Made by a program: the position numbers and the translations under genes
Notes under the pieces: model-generated
Database searches by the model: none
What the model saw: the letters and a program-made list of their open reading frames with translations, nothing else
Told to the model about the DNA's origin: nothing
Source: Blakeslea trispora
Lineage: Eukaryota > Mucoromycota > Mucoromycetes > Mucorales > Choanephoraceae
NCBI GenBank assembly: GCA_025331445.1
Contig: JAIWNE010000017.1
Coordinates: 1-64,000 of the forward strand
Reading direction: 5' to 3'
Length of the DNA stretch: 64,000 bases
Part shown: piece after piece, positions 11,193-24,799 of the stretch
Layout: every line of letters starts with the position of its first letter
Numbering within the stretch: position 1 is the stretch's first letter

Positions 11193-11662
11193 CCTGACTC
11201 CTCTGTCGATCAGTCCCACCTCCCCCCAATGTACAGAGGAGTCAGGTCAAGCAGTAGACGGATTTGACTGCCAAATAGAAGGTACAGACCAGAGAGCATA
11301 TTGTTGATAAAAAGAGATGGGCGACGAGGAAGAAGGAAGACATATTGGAGCGCAAGAAGGAAACGTAAAGCAATACAGTAGTCACTCTGCGTGAGGGTGT
11401 TCTCTATTTAAGAGCGTTCTCTGTTGAAGGGTATTCTCTATTTAAGGGTGAGATTTTCAAGATTTGTGGCTACCATTCAATAAAGCACTTACTGTATTGC
11501 TTTACTTTTCCTTCTTGCGCTCCAATATGTCTTCCTTCTTCCTCGTCGCCCATCTCTTTTTATCAACAATATGCTCTCTGATCTGTACCTTCTATTTGGC
11601 AGTCAAATCCGTCTACTGCTTGACCTGACTCCTCTGTACACTGGAGGGAGGGAAGACTGATC
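11193..11662. mobile_element. Long fold-back element with 173-bp inverted arms
   Basis: Bases 11208-11380 and 11490-11662 are inverted copies with few mismatches, mostly at the outer C-rich end. They are separated by a 109-nt spacer. The spacer contains three or four TATTTAAGRGNG-like words separated by TTCTCT. At the left end a smaller 14-bp inverted repeat (11193-11206 with 11233-11246) is nested. There is no coding capacity, so this is either a non-autonomous transposon or a self-complementary transcript source. Confidence 0.85.
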
Positions 11663-12734
11663 TACAATTGATGAAGGAAAATAAATCAAGAAAGACGGCT
11701 ATTTATACAGAAACCAATTGCAGACTGAAGGCAGGTAAACAAGAGCAATCATATATGGGAAAAGTCATGCTGAAAGCATTCCATCAGCAAACTTATCCAA
11801 GTTGGCTTCTTGTATAGTTTGGTTAATTAACGATGCAGAGTAGACTCATGAACAGATTATTTGCACCTCTTACCCGTCAGAGTATGCTACTATGAAACTA
11901 GTTTTCTTCTTGTGATTTCTTGCATTATTTAGTTGCTTTGCTTTATTTTCTTGTTTCATAAATTACCTATTGTTCACCATTCATTGAACAAAAAAGAAAA
12001 ACGTTGCTGACTAAAGAAGTTGTTTGAACCAATCAATTTCTGTACAAAAGTAACTGCTTGCCGCGCCAACCTGATTTATCACGATTCATGTATTTTGCAA
12101 CATTCCTTCTTTCGTATCCATCAGAATACAAGAACAGAACAAGACTATTTGATTACTCGCTTCTGTTTTTGATCAGTGGTTATTTCCCTTGTTACATCTT
12201 CTTAGAGCCATAAACATCTATAACACCAAATTACAGTCATCTCCGCGACTAACAAGTGGCAAAGAATGAGAGAATGTAAAAAGAAGATACTCTGACTAAC
12301 TAAACTCGAAGTTAGAAAAAAAGGCACTCTTTTAATTGATGACGATAGAATTAGTATTTTCTTGTAAGCCGAGAGAAAACCAGCTTGGCGATGAACCAAA
12401 ATTGTCTCAGATGATAGCCAAACAAAGTTCTTGGGTTGGCATGGACTTGAACATCATTATATTTCTTCATACCTGTTTATACTCATAATGTATTGGTTTC
12501 ACTATAGCTGGAAAGATCAAGAAATTCCACAAACCTGCTCTCAACCGCTTTGTATCTTCTTACCATGATGCCTGTTGTTCATTGGTTATTCTCCTTGTTT
12601 GTCTTTTATGGTTCCTTTGCAAACTCTCTTGTCATGGATCACTATGTCATTCTTTTGAATACTAACACCTCATAATTGATCCTTTAGGCTTTGATCTGAG
12701 GTGTATCGTGGTCTTCAAGACGCATTTTCTCATA
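11663..12734. other. Intergenic, nothing recognised
   Basis: No supported gene. A 65-codon minus-strand frame at 12202-12399 has no recognisable motif. Confidence 0.45.
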
Positions 12735-13690
12735 ACAAAACAAATGCCGGCTGCCAGAGCCATTGAGTTTCCTGAATTAACAATGCGCACTTGACTAAAG
12801 CGAAAGGAAGATGCTGTGGATCAACCCGGTATGTATGAATTGAAGTGTGTGGTAGAAGAGCACCCTTCCTTGTTCTTGGACAGACATCCTGTTTATACTA
12901 AAAATGTTCTCGAAGCAAGAAGTGACATTATGGTAGCTGACCTAGATATTCTACTTGTTGAAAACTTTCCTGAAGATTTTCAGAACTGCCCTAGTACCAC
13001 TGCAATCCACAGCTTCATCAAGAAGAAGTTGTTTTTCACCTTAAAGAAAGCTCAAGTCTACCCCCAGAAGACGTGATTCACCTGAAATTAGAAGACCAAG
13101 GAGGGAATACTTCTTGAAAATCATTTGCCAAGACCAAGTCAAGTATGCCTAAAACTGTATCTTCGTGGACGAAACGGGATTTAACTTGCACATAAGCCGG
13201 TGTCAAGCAAGAGCAAGAAGAGATGAGCCTGCTCGCACAGTAATTTCTCCCTCTGCCAAAGGTGTCAATATAACTGTTTTGGCTAGCAAATTACAATCGG
13301 TTGAGAACTACGCGTTCAGGCGAACTTAATGATTTTGTAAACTGCCTGATTGCTCACATGAATGAAGAGGGGCCCCAATGCTACTATGTAATTTGGAATA
13401 ATGCCTCAATTCGCACTCAAACTGCATGAAAAAAACTGGAACAAGCTGGTTACCATCTGATGAAGCTTCTCCCTTAGTCTCTCTTTATCAATCACATCGA
13501 AGAAATGTTTTTTAAGCTGAAGCAAGGCGTCAACAAGCATGACCTGAGAAAATCAGCATATTTCTTACAAAGGATATCTGAGTCTTCTCAATCAATCGCA
13601 AGAAATGATCATCAAGTTTGGCCAAATCGCTCCTTATCCTTTTTTGAACGTTGTATTCGTGAAGAAGAAATGTTGTAACAATAAACTAAA
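12735..13690 (+). pseudogene. Decayed Tc1/mariner (IS630-type) transposase
   Basis: An N-terminal helix-turn-helix-like segment is open from 12816 to 13076 and ends with a conserved-looking KKKLFFTLKKAQ stretch. After several stops, the catalytic block reads CIFVDETGFNLHISRCQARARR, with the first catalytic Asp encoded at 13168-13170. This is followed by RTVISPSAKGVNITVLAS. Further fragments include VIWNNASIRTQTA and a degraded NHIEEMFFKLKQGV tail matching the usual NPIE-x-FWSKLK region. Multiple stops and frameshifts mean it is dead. Confidence 0.75.
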
Positions 13691-14128
13691 GATATGTTCT
13701 TTGTAAGAAGTTCCAGCATTTTCTTAAAGGAAACTCCTAAAGCTAATAATGTTCTCTATTGTTTGATTATTTCTTCAGCACACTTGTTTGTGGGAAAATC
13801 TACAGTGCCTAACATTCCAGTCAGTATTCATGAGTGGTTAGAACATTTGTCGTAAACATCACCCTCTACAAAGGCTGCTTCTTTTCCTTTGGTTTTTGTT
13901 CAGTTGATCAAGTGTGAAAAATGCACCCTTTAATTGAGCATATCCTTGAATTGAATGACATTTCAGAGTTTGAATCGATATAAGTCAAAGGATTGTTACT
14001 CTTATGTCAAACAACTCTTAAATCGAGCGACTACTGTACCAATAAACAGTCACTTGTAAACATAAAAAAAAAAGAATACATTCATCATTTTATCTTCTTC
14101 TCCTGTTTTCTTCTCTTAATAACTAAAC
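13691..14128. other. Intergenic, 5' flank of the RNase H2C gene
   Basis: No supported gene. AT-rich sequence just upstream of the ATG at 14129. Confidence 0.5.
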
Positions 14129-14616
14129 ATGTCTCATTTATTACCTTTTTCAGTTCAAAAGGAAGAATCCATTAATACAGCAAAATACCTTCAAATCGAT
14201 AAAAACGAAGAAGGCATTTATGAAACTGTGATCCATGGAAGAAAGTTATTGGGTCGTGCTATTCAAATAAAAGCACCTACACAAGGTATTTTCCCCCATT
14301 CCTTCTCTCTCTCTTATCTATTGCTAACTCTATACCTATAAGGACATGTATGGTATCAAGACACAGAAGAAGAATTAGAACTCAAAAAAGAATCAACAGC
14401 TGAATGGCATCGATCCAAAACTTCAATTTCTGAATTTATTTTATGGAAAAAAGATCATGCGCCTGATCCAAAAGATCCTCGTATTCATGCATTACAATCA
14501 TGGATTCCTCTTGCTCAAACAGTAAAGGACTTATTTTGTTATATCCTCCGTGTTTTTAACTTCATTTTTTTTTTATTTTGTCTGAATAGATTCATGAGCC
14601 TTTGCCCATTGTTTAA
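14129..14616 (+). CDS. rnh203: Ribonuclease H2 subunit C (Rnh203)
   Basis: Small accessory subunit of the trimeric RNase H2, which removes ribonucleotides from DNA and RNA:DNA hybrids in the nucleus. Three exons (14129-14285, 14343-14521, 14590-14616) give about 120 aa. Family features are an N-terminal LLPF strand, RKLLGRAIQIKAPTQGHVW (the Gly-Arg plus Gly-His/Tyr-Val core), FILWKKDHAPDPKD, and the C-terminal LAQTIHEPLP, which aligns with the LAxxIHxxxP ending of human RNASEH2C. The last coding exon is only 27 nt. The TAA stop (14614-14616) overlaps the TAA stop of the opposing RRM gene. Confidence 0.85.
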
Positions 14617-16218
14617 ATAGTAGTAGAATATTTATCTAGTCGAATATCCAAATATCGACCACCGTACATATAACCATGAAATTTCTCTAAAGATAACATT
14701 AAAACCAATCCCGGTCCATCATCATTATCTTACCAATGGCCTTTTCGCACGTGACTGCATCCTCAAAACGTACAAAACCAGATCCTTTAGGGTATCCATT
14801 GACAGTCAATATTTCAGATCGAAGCACAGGTCCAACATGTCTAAAGAGATCAATTAAATCTTGCCATGTTGTTGAAAATGGAAGCTGTTTAAAATAATGA
14901 GAAAAGCATTATCGTGCTTATACAATCAAGGACTTACATTATTCACAAAAATTTGATTATGACCATGAGTAGGTAAATTAGCCGCTGGTCCACCTACAAA
15001 TGAATAAAGAGGTGGTACATTGGATTGTAATGGTGGCAAAACTGCTGGAGGAGGAGGTGGTGGTGGTGGTAATAGAGAAGAAGATAGAATGGGTGTTTCA
15101 TGACGGAAATGATGAGGATGAGAATAGACGGGTTTAGGATCCGGATAATCCACAGAGACAGGTGATTCATTCAAAGGCTTTACATTGGATGTATGCCTTC
15201 CTCCTCCCCCTTCTTCTTCTACCTGTAATCGACATCCTTGCCATTCATAACCATGAAACATATCTACACGATATCTAGTTGAGTGCTCCTCCAATATTTC
15301 ATACACATATATTTTACCTAAAGCAATGCGCGTATAATGAGGATCATCAAAAATGACAGTTCCGTGTCCATTGGGTCTTCTTGAACCCGGATCAGTATGA
15401 ACATCCGTATGTAATACCCGACCTGCCTTTCGGAACAAATCCTTCATATCTTGCCAACTTGCATTCAATGGTAACTATTAAAATGCCCCTCAAACAAAGA
15501 GAGAGTCAATTGGCCATAGCAATAATGATCCGTAAAGTGGTTTAGCTTACATTGCTCACATGAAGTCGACATTCTTCAGGTGCGTCGCGTGGATCCTTGG
15601 AAGCATGTTCATATTCGCGATCCTCTCGAACAAAGACAGGTCGACCCATAAACTCAGCTTTGTTCATTGAATGAATCGCTCTTCTGGCATCTTCAGGGTA
15701 TCGATATTCAACCACACTAATTTTCTTAGTTTCTATGAAAAAGGAAATTGCTGAAGTCTTTATCTTACCCACACCCTTTGGATCGACCATTGGACATCTT
15801 CAGGACATCCACATGAACCACTTGTCCAGCTAAAACCAAACAAGAGTTTTACATGAGTTTTACAGATTGCTTCATTTCTTTGCTTACCTTCTCGCATAAA
15901 ATCCTTGAGTTGGTGCCAAGTGACATCAAACGATAGATTACTCACATAGACTCGACAGTCTTTATTGGCTCTAGCTCGTCTTGGTGAACGCGATCGATAG
16001 CGGCGTGGAGGAGGTCTACGTACAGAAGAAGGTGGAGGGGAACGAGAATAATAACGAGGACGACGACGATAATAAGGTGATATAGACCGAGACCGAGGGC
16101 GTCTATAAGAAGAGGAAGAAGGGGATCGAGAACGAGAGCGTGAATAAGAACTGGAGCTTTTAGTGGAATGAGGCGAATAAGACCGATCGGGTCTAGGTGA
16201 TCTTGAAAGTGGCATCAT
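14613..16218 (-). CDS. Gbp2/Hrb1-like SR protein with RS domain and three RRMs
   Basis: Nuclear mRNA-binding protein likely involved in mRNA quality control and export, by analogy with yeast Gbp2/Hrb1. The N-terminal ~75 residues are an Arg/Ser-rich domain. RRM1 contains CRVYVSNLSF and SKGCGVVEY. RRM2 contains CRLHVSNLPL and GHGTVIF. A Pro-rich linker (PPPPPPPP) precedes RRM3, with NQIFVNNLPF and KGSGFVRFE; the product ends YSTTI. Exons assemble cleanly: RRM1 is interrupted after FMRE and again at a GTAAGA...ATTAG intron. RRM2 and RRM3 are each split at the identical point inside RNP2 (SN|LP and NN|LP). The protein starts at the ATG at 16218 and the stop is at 14615-14613. Confidence 0.85.
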
Positions 16219-16315
16219 GACCCTCTTTCACTCTCTTTTTTCAGCTATAGAATATAAATGACAATAACAAAAAAAAGGGCTTCATTCTTAGTGACTCTCT
16301 TTTTTATTATTATTT

Positions 16316-16609
16316 TTAACTAGTTTTATCAAATCGAACCCAAGTAGAGTTTTGTTTGCCTTCTTGAAGATTCAGTTCTGCCATCGTATTAAGCACATGA
16401 TCCCAGTTCTCAAGTGTCTGTCTCACACCAGACGCATTCTCTGTTAGCGCCTGAATGCCTTGAGAGAGAAGATGAAGTTTGTTGACCATGTCTTGACTTG
16501 ACTGTCTCATCTTGAGTGTCTCTTCTACTTCTCTTTGCTTCTCTTTGACAAGTTCAAGTAACATGGGCGAAGCTTGCTCTAAATCTCTTTTATGCGACGT
16601 ACGCTTCAT
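16316..16609 (-). CDS. dad2: DASH/Dam1 complex subunit Dad2
   Basis: Single-exon 97-aa protein. The conserved Dad2 core is visible: LVKEKQREVEETL, then a coiled-coil-like helix, then ALTENASGVRQTLENWDHVLNTM, matching the family signature ending in NW-x-x-VL. The DASH ring couples kinetochores to microtubules in fungi. The gene is squeezed between Rsp5 (stop 69 bases upstream) and the RRM gene (start 98 bases downstream), all on the minus strand, so its promoter must be very short or lie inside the rsp5 3' end. A short (AAT)n run sits just upstream at 16622-16646. Confidence 0.78.
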   Translation of the reverse strand: MKRTSHKRDLEQASPMLLELVKEKQREVEETLKMRQSSQDMVNKLHLLSQGIQALTENASGVRQTLENWDHVLNTMAELNLQEGKQNSTWVRFDKTS

Positions 16610-16677
16610 TATATAGTAAATACAATAATAATAATAATAATAATAAAAGCAGGTAATTTAATTTTTTTGAATGAATT

Positions 16678-19235
<2,558 letters not shown>

Positions 19236-20272
19236 ATTTCTCTCTCTTTATGTATCTTTCTTTTGAATAAATAGAGAAAAGAAAAAAGGGTGATGAACTC
19301 CAACAACACCCACAATGAATATAAAAAAAAAGAAGAGTGAAAAGAGAGGGGGGTTTTCTTAGCAAGAAAAAAATAGCCAATCAACTGTTTCACCGATAAA
19401 ACGATTTTCCCTTGAAAAATAAAAATAAAAAGGAAGAAGGATTACCACTATAGGATTCGCTCATCATTGAGAAAAAAAAAATACAGAATTCCCTTCCATT
19501 TATAGGTTACACACACAAGACTTTATGACTCAAGTTTTTCTTAATTAAGCATAGCCTCCGCTATCTGAGATTCAAGTATTTACACGGCTTAAAAACAAAC
19601 TTCCTCCAAACTGCATAATGAACATATTTCTCGGGCTCATCTGCTTTCTTTAGACGATATTTCACCACCTATCGAATGAATTGAGTATGCTGATTTATGT
19701 CTTTTCTATAATTTGTATAGATCATCATTGTTCAATCACATTTGGCAGTCTATCAATCGACAGATGTTTTCCTCGCAAAAAGAAAGAATAATGGCGCGAA
19801 TAAACATAAGGCATAGTTCAATATCAGATATGTTGTATGATGAAGCACATACACAAGTCCTTATCCTCTTAGAAAAGGATAACTGGCTGAATGACTGTAA
19901 AGATAGTTGAGTGAAAGTAGAATTCTAATCTATTTTGTTTTTGTTTTTATTAGAAAGGTAGAGGCACAGTCATCTTCAAACAATCAATTGACCAACAGGC
20001 TTACCTATGACTATCGTGCGGATAGAACGATATGGAAAATGATATAAAGCTAAAAAAAAAATAAAGGACAGACAAAATAAGGCGTATGTAAAGACATGGT
20101 TGAGACAGAAATAACTCAGGTAGCTCTGTTCACAGTGAAAAGAAAATCAGTGGAGCGATTGAATAAGTTTATCATTAAAAAGAAAGGATTTAACCTTTAG
20201 TCACTGAAAAAAAGAAGATGAAAAGCAAAGACATCTCAGCCTTTTTTCTTTAATAACTCTTTTGACTTCATC
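19236..20272. other. Intergenic with a possible RGS-like gene fragment
   Basis: Mostly non-coding. On the plus strand 19713-19910 reads as ISDMLYDEAHTQVLILLEKDNW, which resembles the helical end of an RGS (regulator of G-protein signalling) domain. It is preceded by a TTTGTATAG acceptor-like site. No upstream half of the domain is readable, so this is at best a fragment. Confidence 0.3.
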
Positions 20273-20546
20273 CTATGTTACTTGGGATTCTTCTAACTGA
20301 TCCTTTGAGGATTTGTTGTTGTTGCTGCTTTTTGGAGGGCTTTCGTTACCTTGACTTATTCTTTTAGCTTATCAACAACAAAAAAAGGAGAGGGCAAGAA
20401 AAACTAAAGTGAAATGGACCTACTTTACCAACAAATGAACTGCTTTTCAAAGCACAAGAGCGTGAATTGGCATGAACATTTGTCCAACCATCCCTCAAGC
20501 TGACCAGTGCGTGTAGACTCCGCCTTGGTGTTTTCAAGTCTGTCAT
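20273..20546 (-). CDS. Possible small unknown protein containing a repeated 46-nt element
   Basis: A two-exon reading from the ATG at 20546, with an intron beginning GTAAAGTAGG and ending GATAAG, gives about 70 aa. It starts TDLKTPRRSLHAL and ends in a hydrophilic Ser/Asn/Lys tail. The RRSLHAL codons lie in a block (20481-20526) that recurs at 24212-24258. No family recognised. It could equally be a non-coding or pseudogene remnant. Confidence 0.25.
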
Positions 20547-22383
20547 TGTTATCTAAAAACGATCTGATGGGATGTAAAACCTTATTGGCTTCAAGGTATA
20601 AATATCTATCCATGGCCTGCGCTAGACAGAGATAGAGACACATCAATAGTCAATGCATTCATCCTTCTATCTATCCTTCTGCTCACTCTGTTCGCTCATC
20701 GACATTCTGTTTCTCTTTTGCAATACAATACAACACAATGCAATACGATGGGATAAAATTCTCTCTTTTTTGTCCTGAGCAATCTTGAACCAATCTTTCA
20801 TTCTACAGTCCAAAAATCTGCTGTTGTATGTATACTAACTGAGCATATTGACCGACTCACCGAATGTCAGACTGTCTGACCGTCTATGTGTTTGTTCGCT
20901 TGTTTATTTTTCTCTATTTAAGGACAGACTCTTGAAAACTTTTTATCAATACAAGCTCTATATCCAGTATTTTACTACTCTCAAACGACATCCAAAATCT
21001 GCTGACTCTTTATCTATTCTTGAGTTCAGAGATCCAGACAAAACTTGAACGCCACTTGTTCGTTTGTGAAACATCACTTTTGAATAATAATAAAACAATT
21101 ACAATGACTGTTTTTATTGACTAAAATGAGTTTCATTATTATTATTCACGTAATCATCTTCACTATTTTAGTTTTGATAAACTATAGCAAATGACGAAAC
21201 TGAACTAGAGAAAAGTACAGTAGTGATTTAGGAACTCTATGAGTTTTATGCAGTCTCAAAATCACAGAGATTTGTTTTTAAGTGGCGTTTTAAATTGTTC
21301 ACTTTTAGAAAGAAAAAATCAACACCAATTTTCATTGTTCTTGAGCTTAATGTGTTACAGACAAATGTTGTCCATAATAAAAGAAGAGAAGTCTTGAGGC
21401 TTGAAATGACTAAATTATGTCACTAATATCACACTCAATATTTGAAGCAACCTACTGAAATGATACAAGTGAGCCTAGTAAGTTGTTCCGAAATTCAAAG
21501 ACAATAGCGTTAGTAGCTTTACGAAAAAAAAAAGCAAAGAGTGGTAAGAGTCATCAATACTTGAAAACCGATAGACAATGAAATAAGATCCAAAGCAGCT
21601 TTTTGTTGTTTCTTCAGGTGGTTTTTTCATGTAAATGTTGGTATACTTTTCGGTTAATCGCAGACAATATTTCATCATCACAATACCCTGCATAATTTAG
21701 CTATGGTATTTGAGGCTTTATTTAGTTGAAGACAAACATTAACTACATGCTTCAAATATGTGATAGTGTTGAAGAACGGATGATGACTTGTATGTCATTC
21801 TCTTGAATATGCCGTTAGGTGATGCGGTTATAATTCCCAGTTTGGCTCATTTGATAATGCAACGATATCAGAATATTGCATGTAACAATAATCTGTCTAT
21901 TTGTTACTATCAAACGGCCTCTTTGTTCTGGTCAGATTACTTGGAAATTGAATGCGGCGAAAGTTTCTTTGTTGACATTTCTCTTTTGACTTTTGCTGTT
22001 GCCAGTTGTGTAGGTTTTGTTGATACTTATTCTCAGCTTCAGATTGTGGTACAGGAGCATCACTATGCCCTAAAGTGGTGTAACTTCTATTGCTGGCTAT
22101 CCTCCTGTTCTTTGTGCATGCTTTTCATCTTCTTACCACTTGCTCTTTCTTTGCTTTTGTATATAAATAACTGTCTAATGATAAAGTGTACTTAGGTTCA
22201 GACAATTGAGCATCGTCTTCACTTATTTCATACTCATTATGTACTTGAACAAATTGTTCAATTGTGTTCCTAAAGTTTTTTTTTATTTATTTAATGCGTA
22301 AGACAAAAAAAAATAAAGAACAGGCTTTTTCCTAATTTCTTCTTTCTTCTTTTTTTCTTTCATTTTTGTAGGACAAACAATAT
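20547..22383. other. Intergenic, no recognised gene
   Basis: AT-rich. The longest frame (plus 21788-22195) is hydrophobic and without motifs. The opposite strand has a hydrophilic Gln/Lys-rich frame over the same bases. Neither is convincing. Confidence 0.4.
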
Positions 22384-22827
22384 ATGATGGATCATAGCAA
22401 GCAGACCAATCCCAAATTCTCGAAATGCTTAGTCTGCCAGAAACAGTTTGCAAGATATGACCAACGAGGTTTCCAAAATCCAGGATTTACTGCTCATCAA
22501 AACAGATGCATTGAACGTCGGTTTCAATTCAAAAAAGTGAAAAAATCAAAGTCAAAGCCAAAAGTAAGAGCTCTGCTACCTGCTCCATCACGCCATAGCT
22601 ATTTGATGCCGAGATTGTCTGATGGCTCCAACTCCTCAAACTCGAACACATTGTATACTGAATTTATTGGTACAAATACTAACTCTGACTCTTGTTACAC
22701 TCGCTCGGTTGTTCTAAACGAATCCACCTTTTCTGACTTTCAATGTGCCTGTTGTACCTGTCAACTTTGTCAGCATCAAGTTTCTTGCTTATTTGCTGGT
22801 GATTCTGTTGACCAAAATAGTTCCTAA
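22384..22827 (+). CDS. Small zinc-finger ORF, unknown function
   Basis: 147 codons. Near the N-terminus is a C-x2-C ... H-x4-C arrangement (CLVCQKQF, then GFTAHQNRC), like a degenerate C2HC finger. A basic stretch (KKVKKSKSKPK) follows, then a Ser/Asn-rich middle and a C-terminal Cys cluster (CACCTCQLCQHQVSC). An acceptor-like TTTGTAG sits 10 bases before the ATG, so an upstream exon is possible. No family recognised. It lies in transposon-rich surroundings and may be a remnant. Confidence 0.4.
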   Translation: MMDHSKQTNPKFSKCLVCQKQFARYDQRGFQNPGFTAHQNRCIERRFQFKKVKKSKSKPKVRALLPAPSRHSYLMPRLSDGSNSSNSNTLYTEFIGTNTNSDSCYTRSVVLNESTFSDFQCACCTCQLCQHQVSCLFAGDSVDQNSS

Positions 22828-24799
22828 CGATTCTTTACCTTTCTTATTTTGTTTGTATCACTCATGTAAAACTCACACTTATATTCTAGAATAATCATGT
22901 CATCCTTCTCTCTTCTCTTTTTTTTCTTGGCCCTTTTCCTTTAATCAAGAAATGTTAAATTTAAGTCACCGTTGTATATGATAGTTTGTCAATTTATGTT
23001 ACAAAACCTTTAATGAAATGTATTATCTGATAATACTTGATTGTATCAGGTGACTGTACTCTGATTATGATATCTCCGTGGTGTATCCGGTTTAAGCCTT
23101 TAAGATGTCTTGATGCAACCAACAAAAATTGATTAGGTTACAACTAGAAAATTCAACAGGATTAAAGAGAGAGCCTTATTGATTCTAAAGAATTGGTTGC
23201 TCGAATCAGAAAAACAAAAAGATGGAGCTTGGATTTTAAAAAAGTAGGTTCAGGCACTGGAAAAGTCGTATTGCTTTTTTGTATCAGTAACCTGTTCAGG
23301 CAAAACATTTTCTCGACTCGGAAAAGTCTTTTTTTTTTTTGATCAAAGTTTCTTGTACAAAACGTTTTCGATTCTATTTAAAGCAAACAAAACAGCGGAA
23401 AAACTTTAACAAAACAAACCAACTCTTTATTCAGTACCTTTTCCTCTTCCACTTATTCCTAGATAAGCTGGCAAAAGTACTATCAGAACCTTGTTCATTG
23501 ATTATGCTACAAAAAAATAACTGTATTGACAATCCTTCAATCGGAAAAAGAACAGATCAGTCTTGGTTTGCAAGAAGGGTGAATGGTGCCGCAACACGAG
23601 CGGAATCAACCCAATTGATAAGCTGCAAATCAGACCAAGCTGTGAAATTGATTGTCCTTACAAATCAGCCTTTTATCAGAAAAATAATAAAGGACTTGGA
23701 CTTGATATAATTTTCATTTTCATTAAGTATACACACCAACCGAAGTTAGTGCCAAAACCTCCCAAAAAGGAAGGAAAAGAGTCAACATATAATACGCCCG
23801 CTCACATTGAGTGAGTCATTCTGCTCGCGCAGAACTTCCCTGCAGCAACGATCATGAGGCGGATCCCTGCTCAGAAGAGGGCAGCAACTCTCAAAGTTTG
23901 GATGAAGAAACCAAAAAACAAGAGAGAAAAGGTCCCTTTTTATATCTTTTTGACTAGACCAAATCACATGTTGTTTTGACTGCTGGTTTCTTTCTAACAG
24001 TCATTGATGGGACTTGCTTTTTTGGCGTTTCTCACCCCCTTGTGCTTTTTGCTTTCTCCTGATTGTCTTTTTTTTTTTTGGAAGAGTATGAAAGGAAACA
24101 AAGTAAAGAAACAACAAAAGAAAAGAAATGATAGTAGTTTTCTTTATCATTCACTTCACCAACTTATACATCAACTCCTTTTCAGAAAAGACCATTGATT
24201 ATAGTGATACTTGTCCAACCATTTCAAGGTGTTGGTCAATGCGTGTAGACTCCGCCTTAAGTTCCTTTCATGCCTAAAAAATAAAGAGAGTCATAATCAG
24301 CTCTCTCATTCCACTGTACGAGCATCGTAAACTTGTTTGCTTTCAGAAGTTAGGTATTAAGAAATCTAATTTTTGGCTGGAGTTACTATTTTTTGCTCAA
24401 GGCAGAGGTTGCCAATCCATTAAGGTTTTCTTTTTTTAGACTTTTTTTTTGTATATGAGCACCATTAAGATTGCAGTCAAATCGAATGATACTAAAGTGT
24501 AACTAAAAGAAGATTTCAGAAAAATAACACTATTGCTCTGAATAGCTAAAATAGTACCACTGGTTGTGTTTGATTGGCAGGGAAAGATTTCCCATCAATT
24601 GTAAGGTAATACAACAAGAGTCTCTCTTATATCCTTATCTGTATGCATAGGATAAAAGTATAGGTGACCTTTGCTTAAGCAATCTAGTTTTCTAAGCTTC
24701 TCAAATCTCATTGAAGTTTTGAAAGTAGTAAGGGAAGGATGACAATATGTTATCTACTTGCCAGATTATTTAGTAAATAAATCATTTTAATGAGCAAGT
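22828..24799. other. Intergenic with repeat copy and Cys-rich frame
   Basis: No firm gene. Plus 23563-23814 encodes an 83-aa Cys-containing frame (CKKGEWCRN, SCEIDCPY) overlapped by another frame; neither is identifiable. Bases 24212-24258 are the second copy of the block seen at 20481-20526. Confidence 0.35.
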
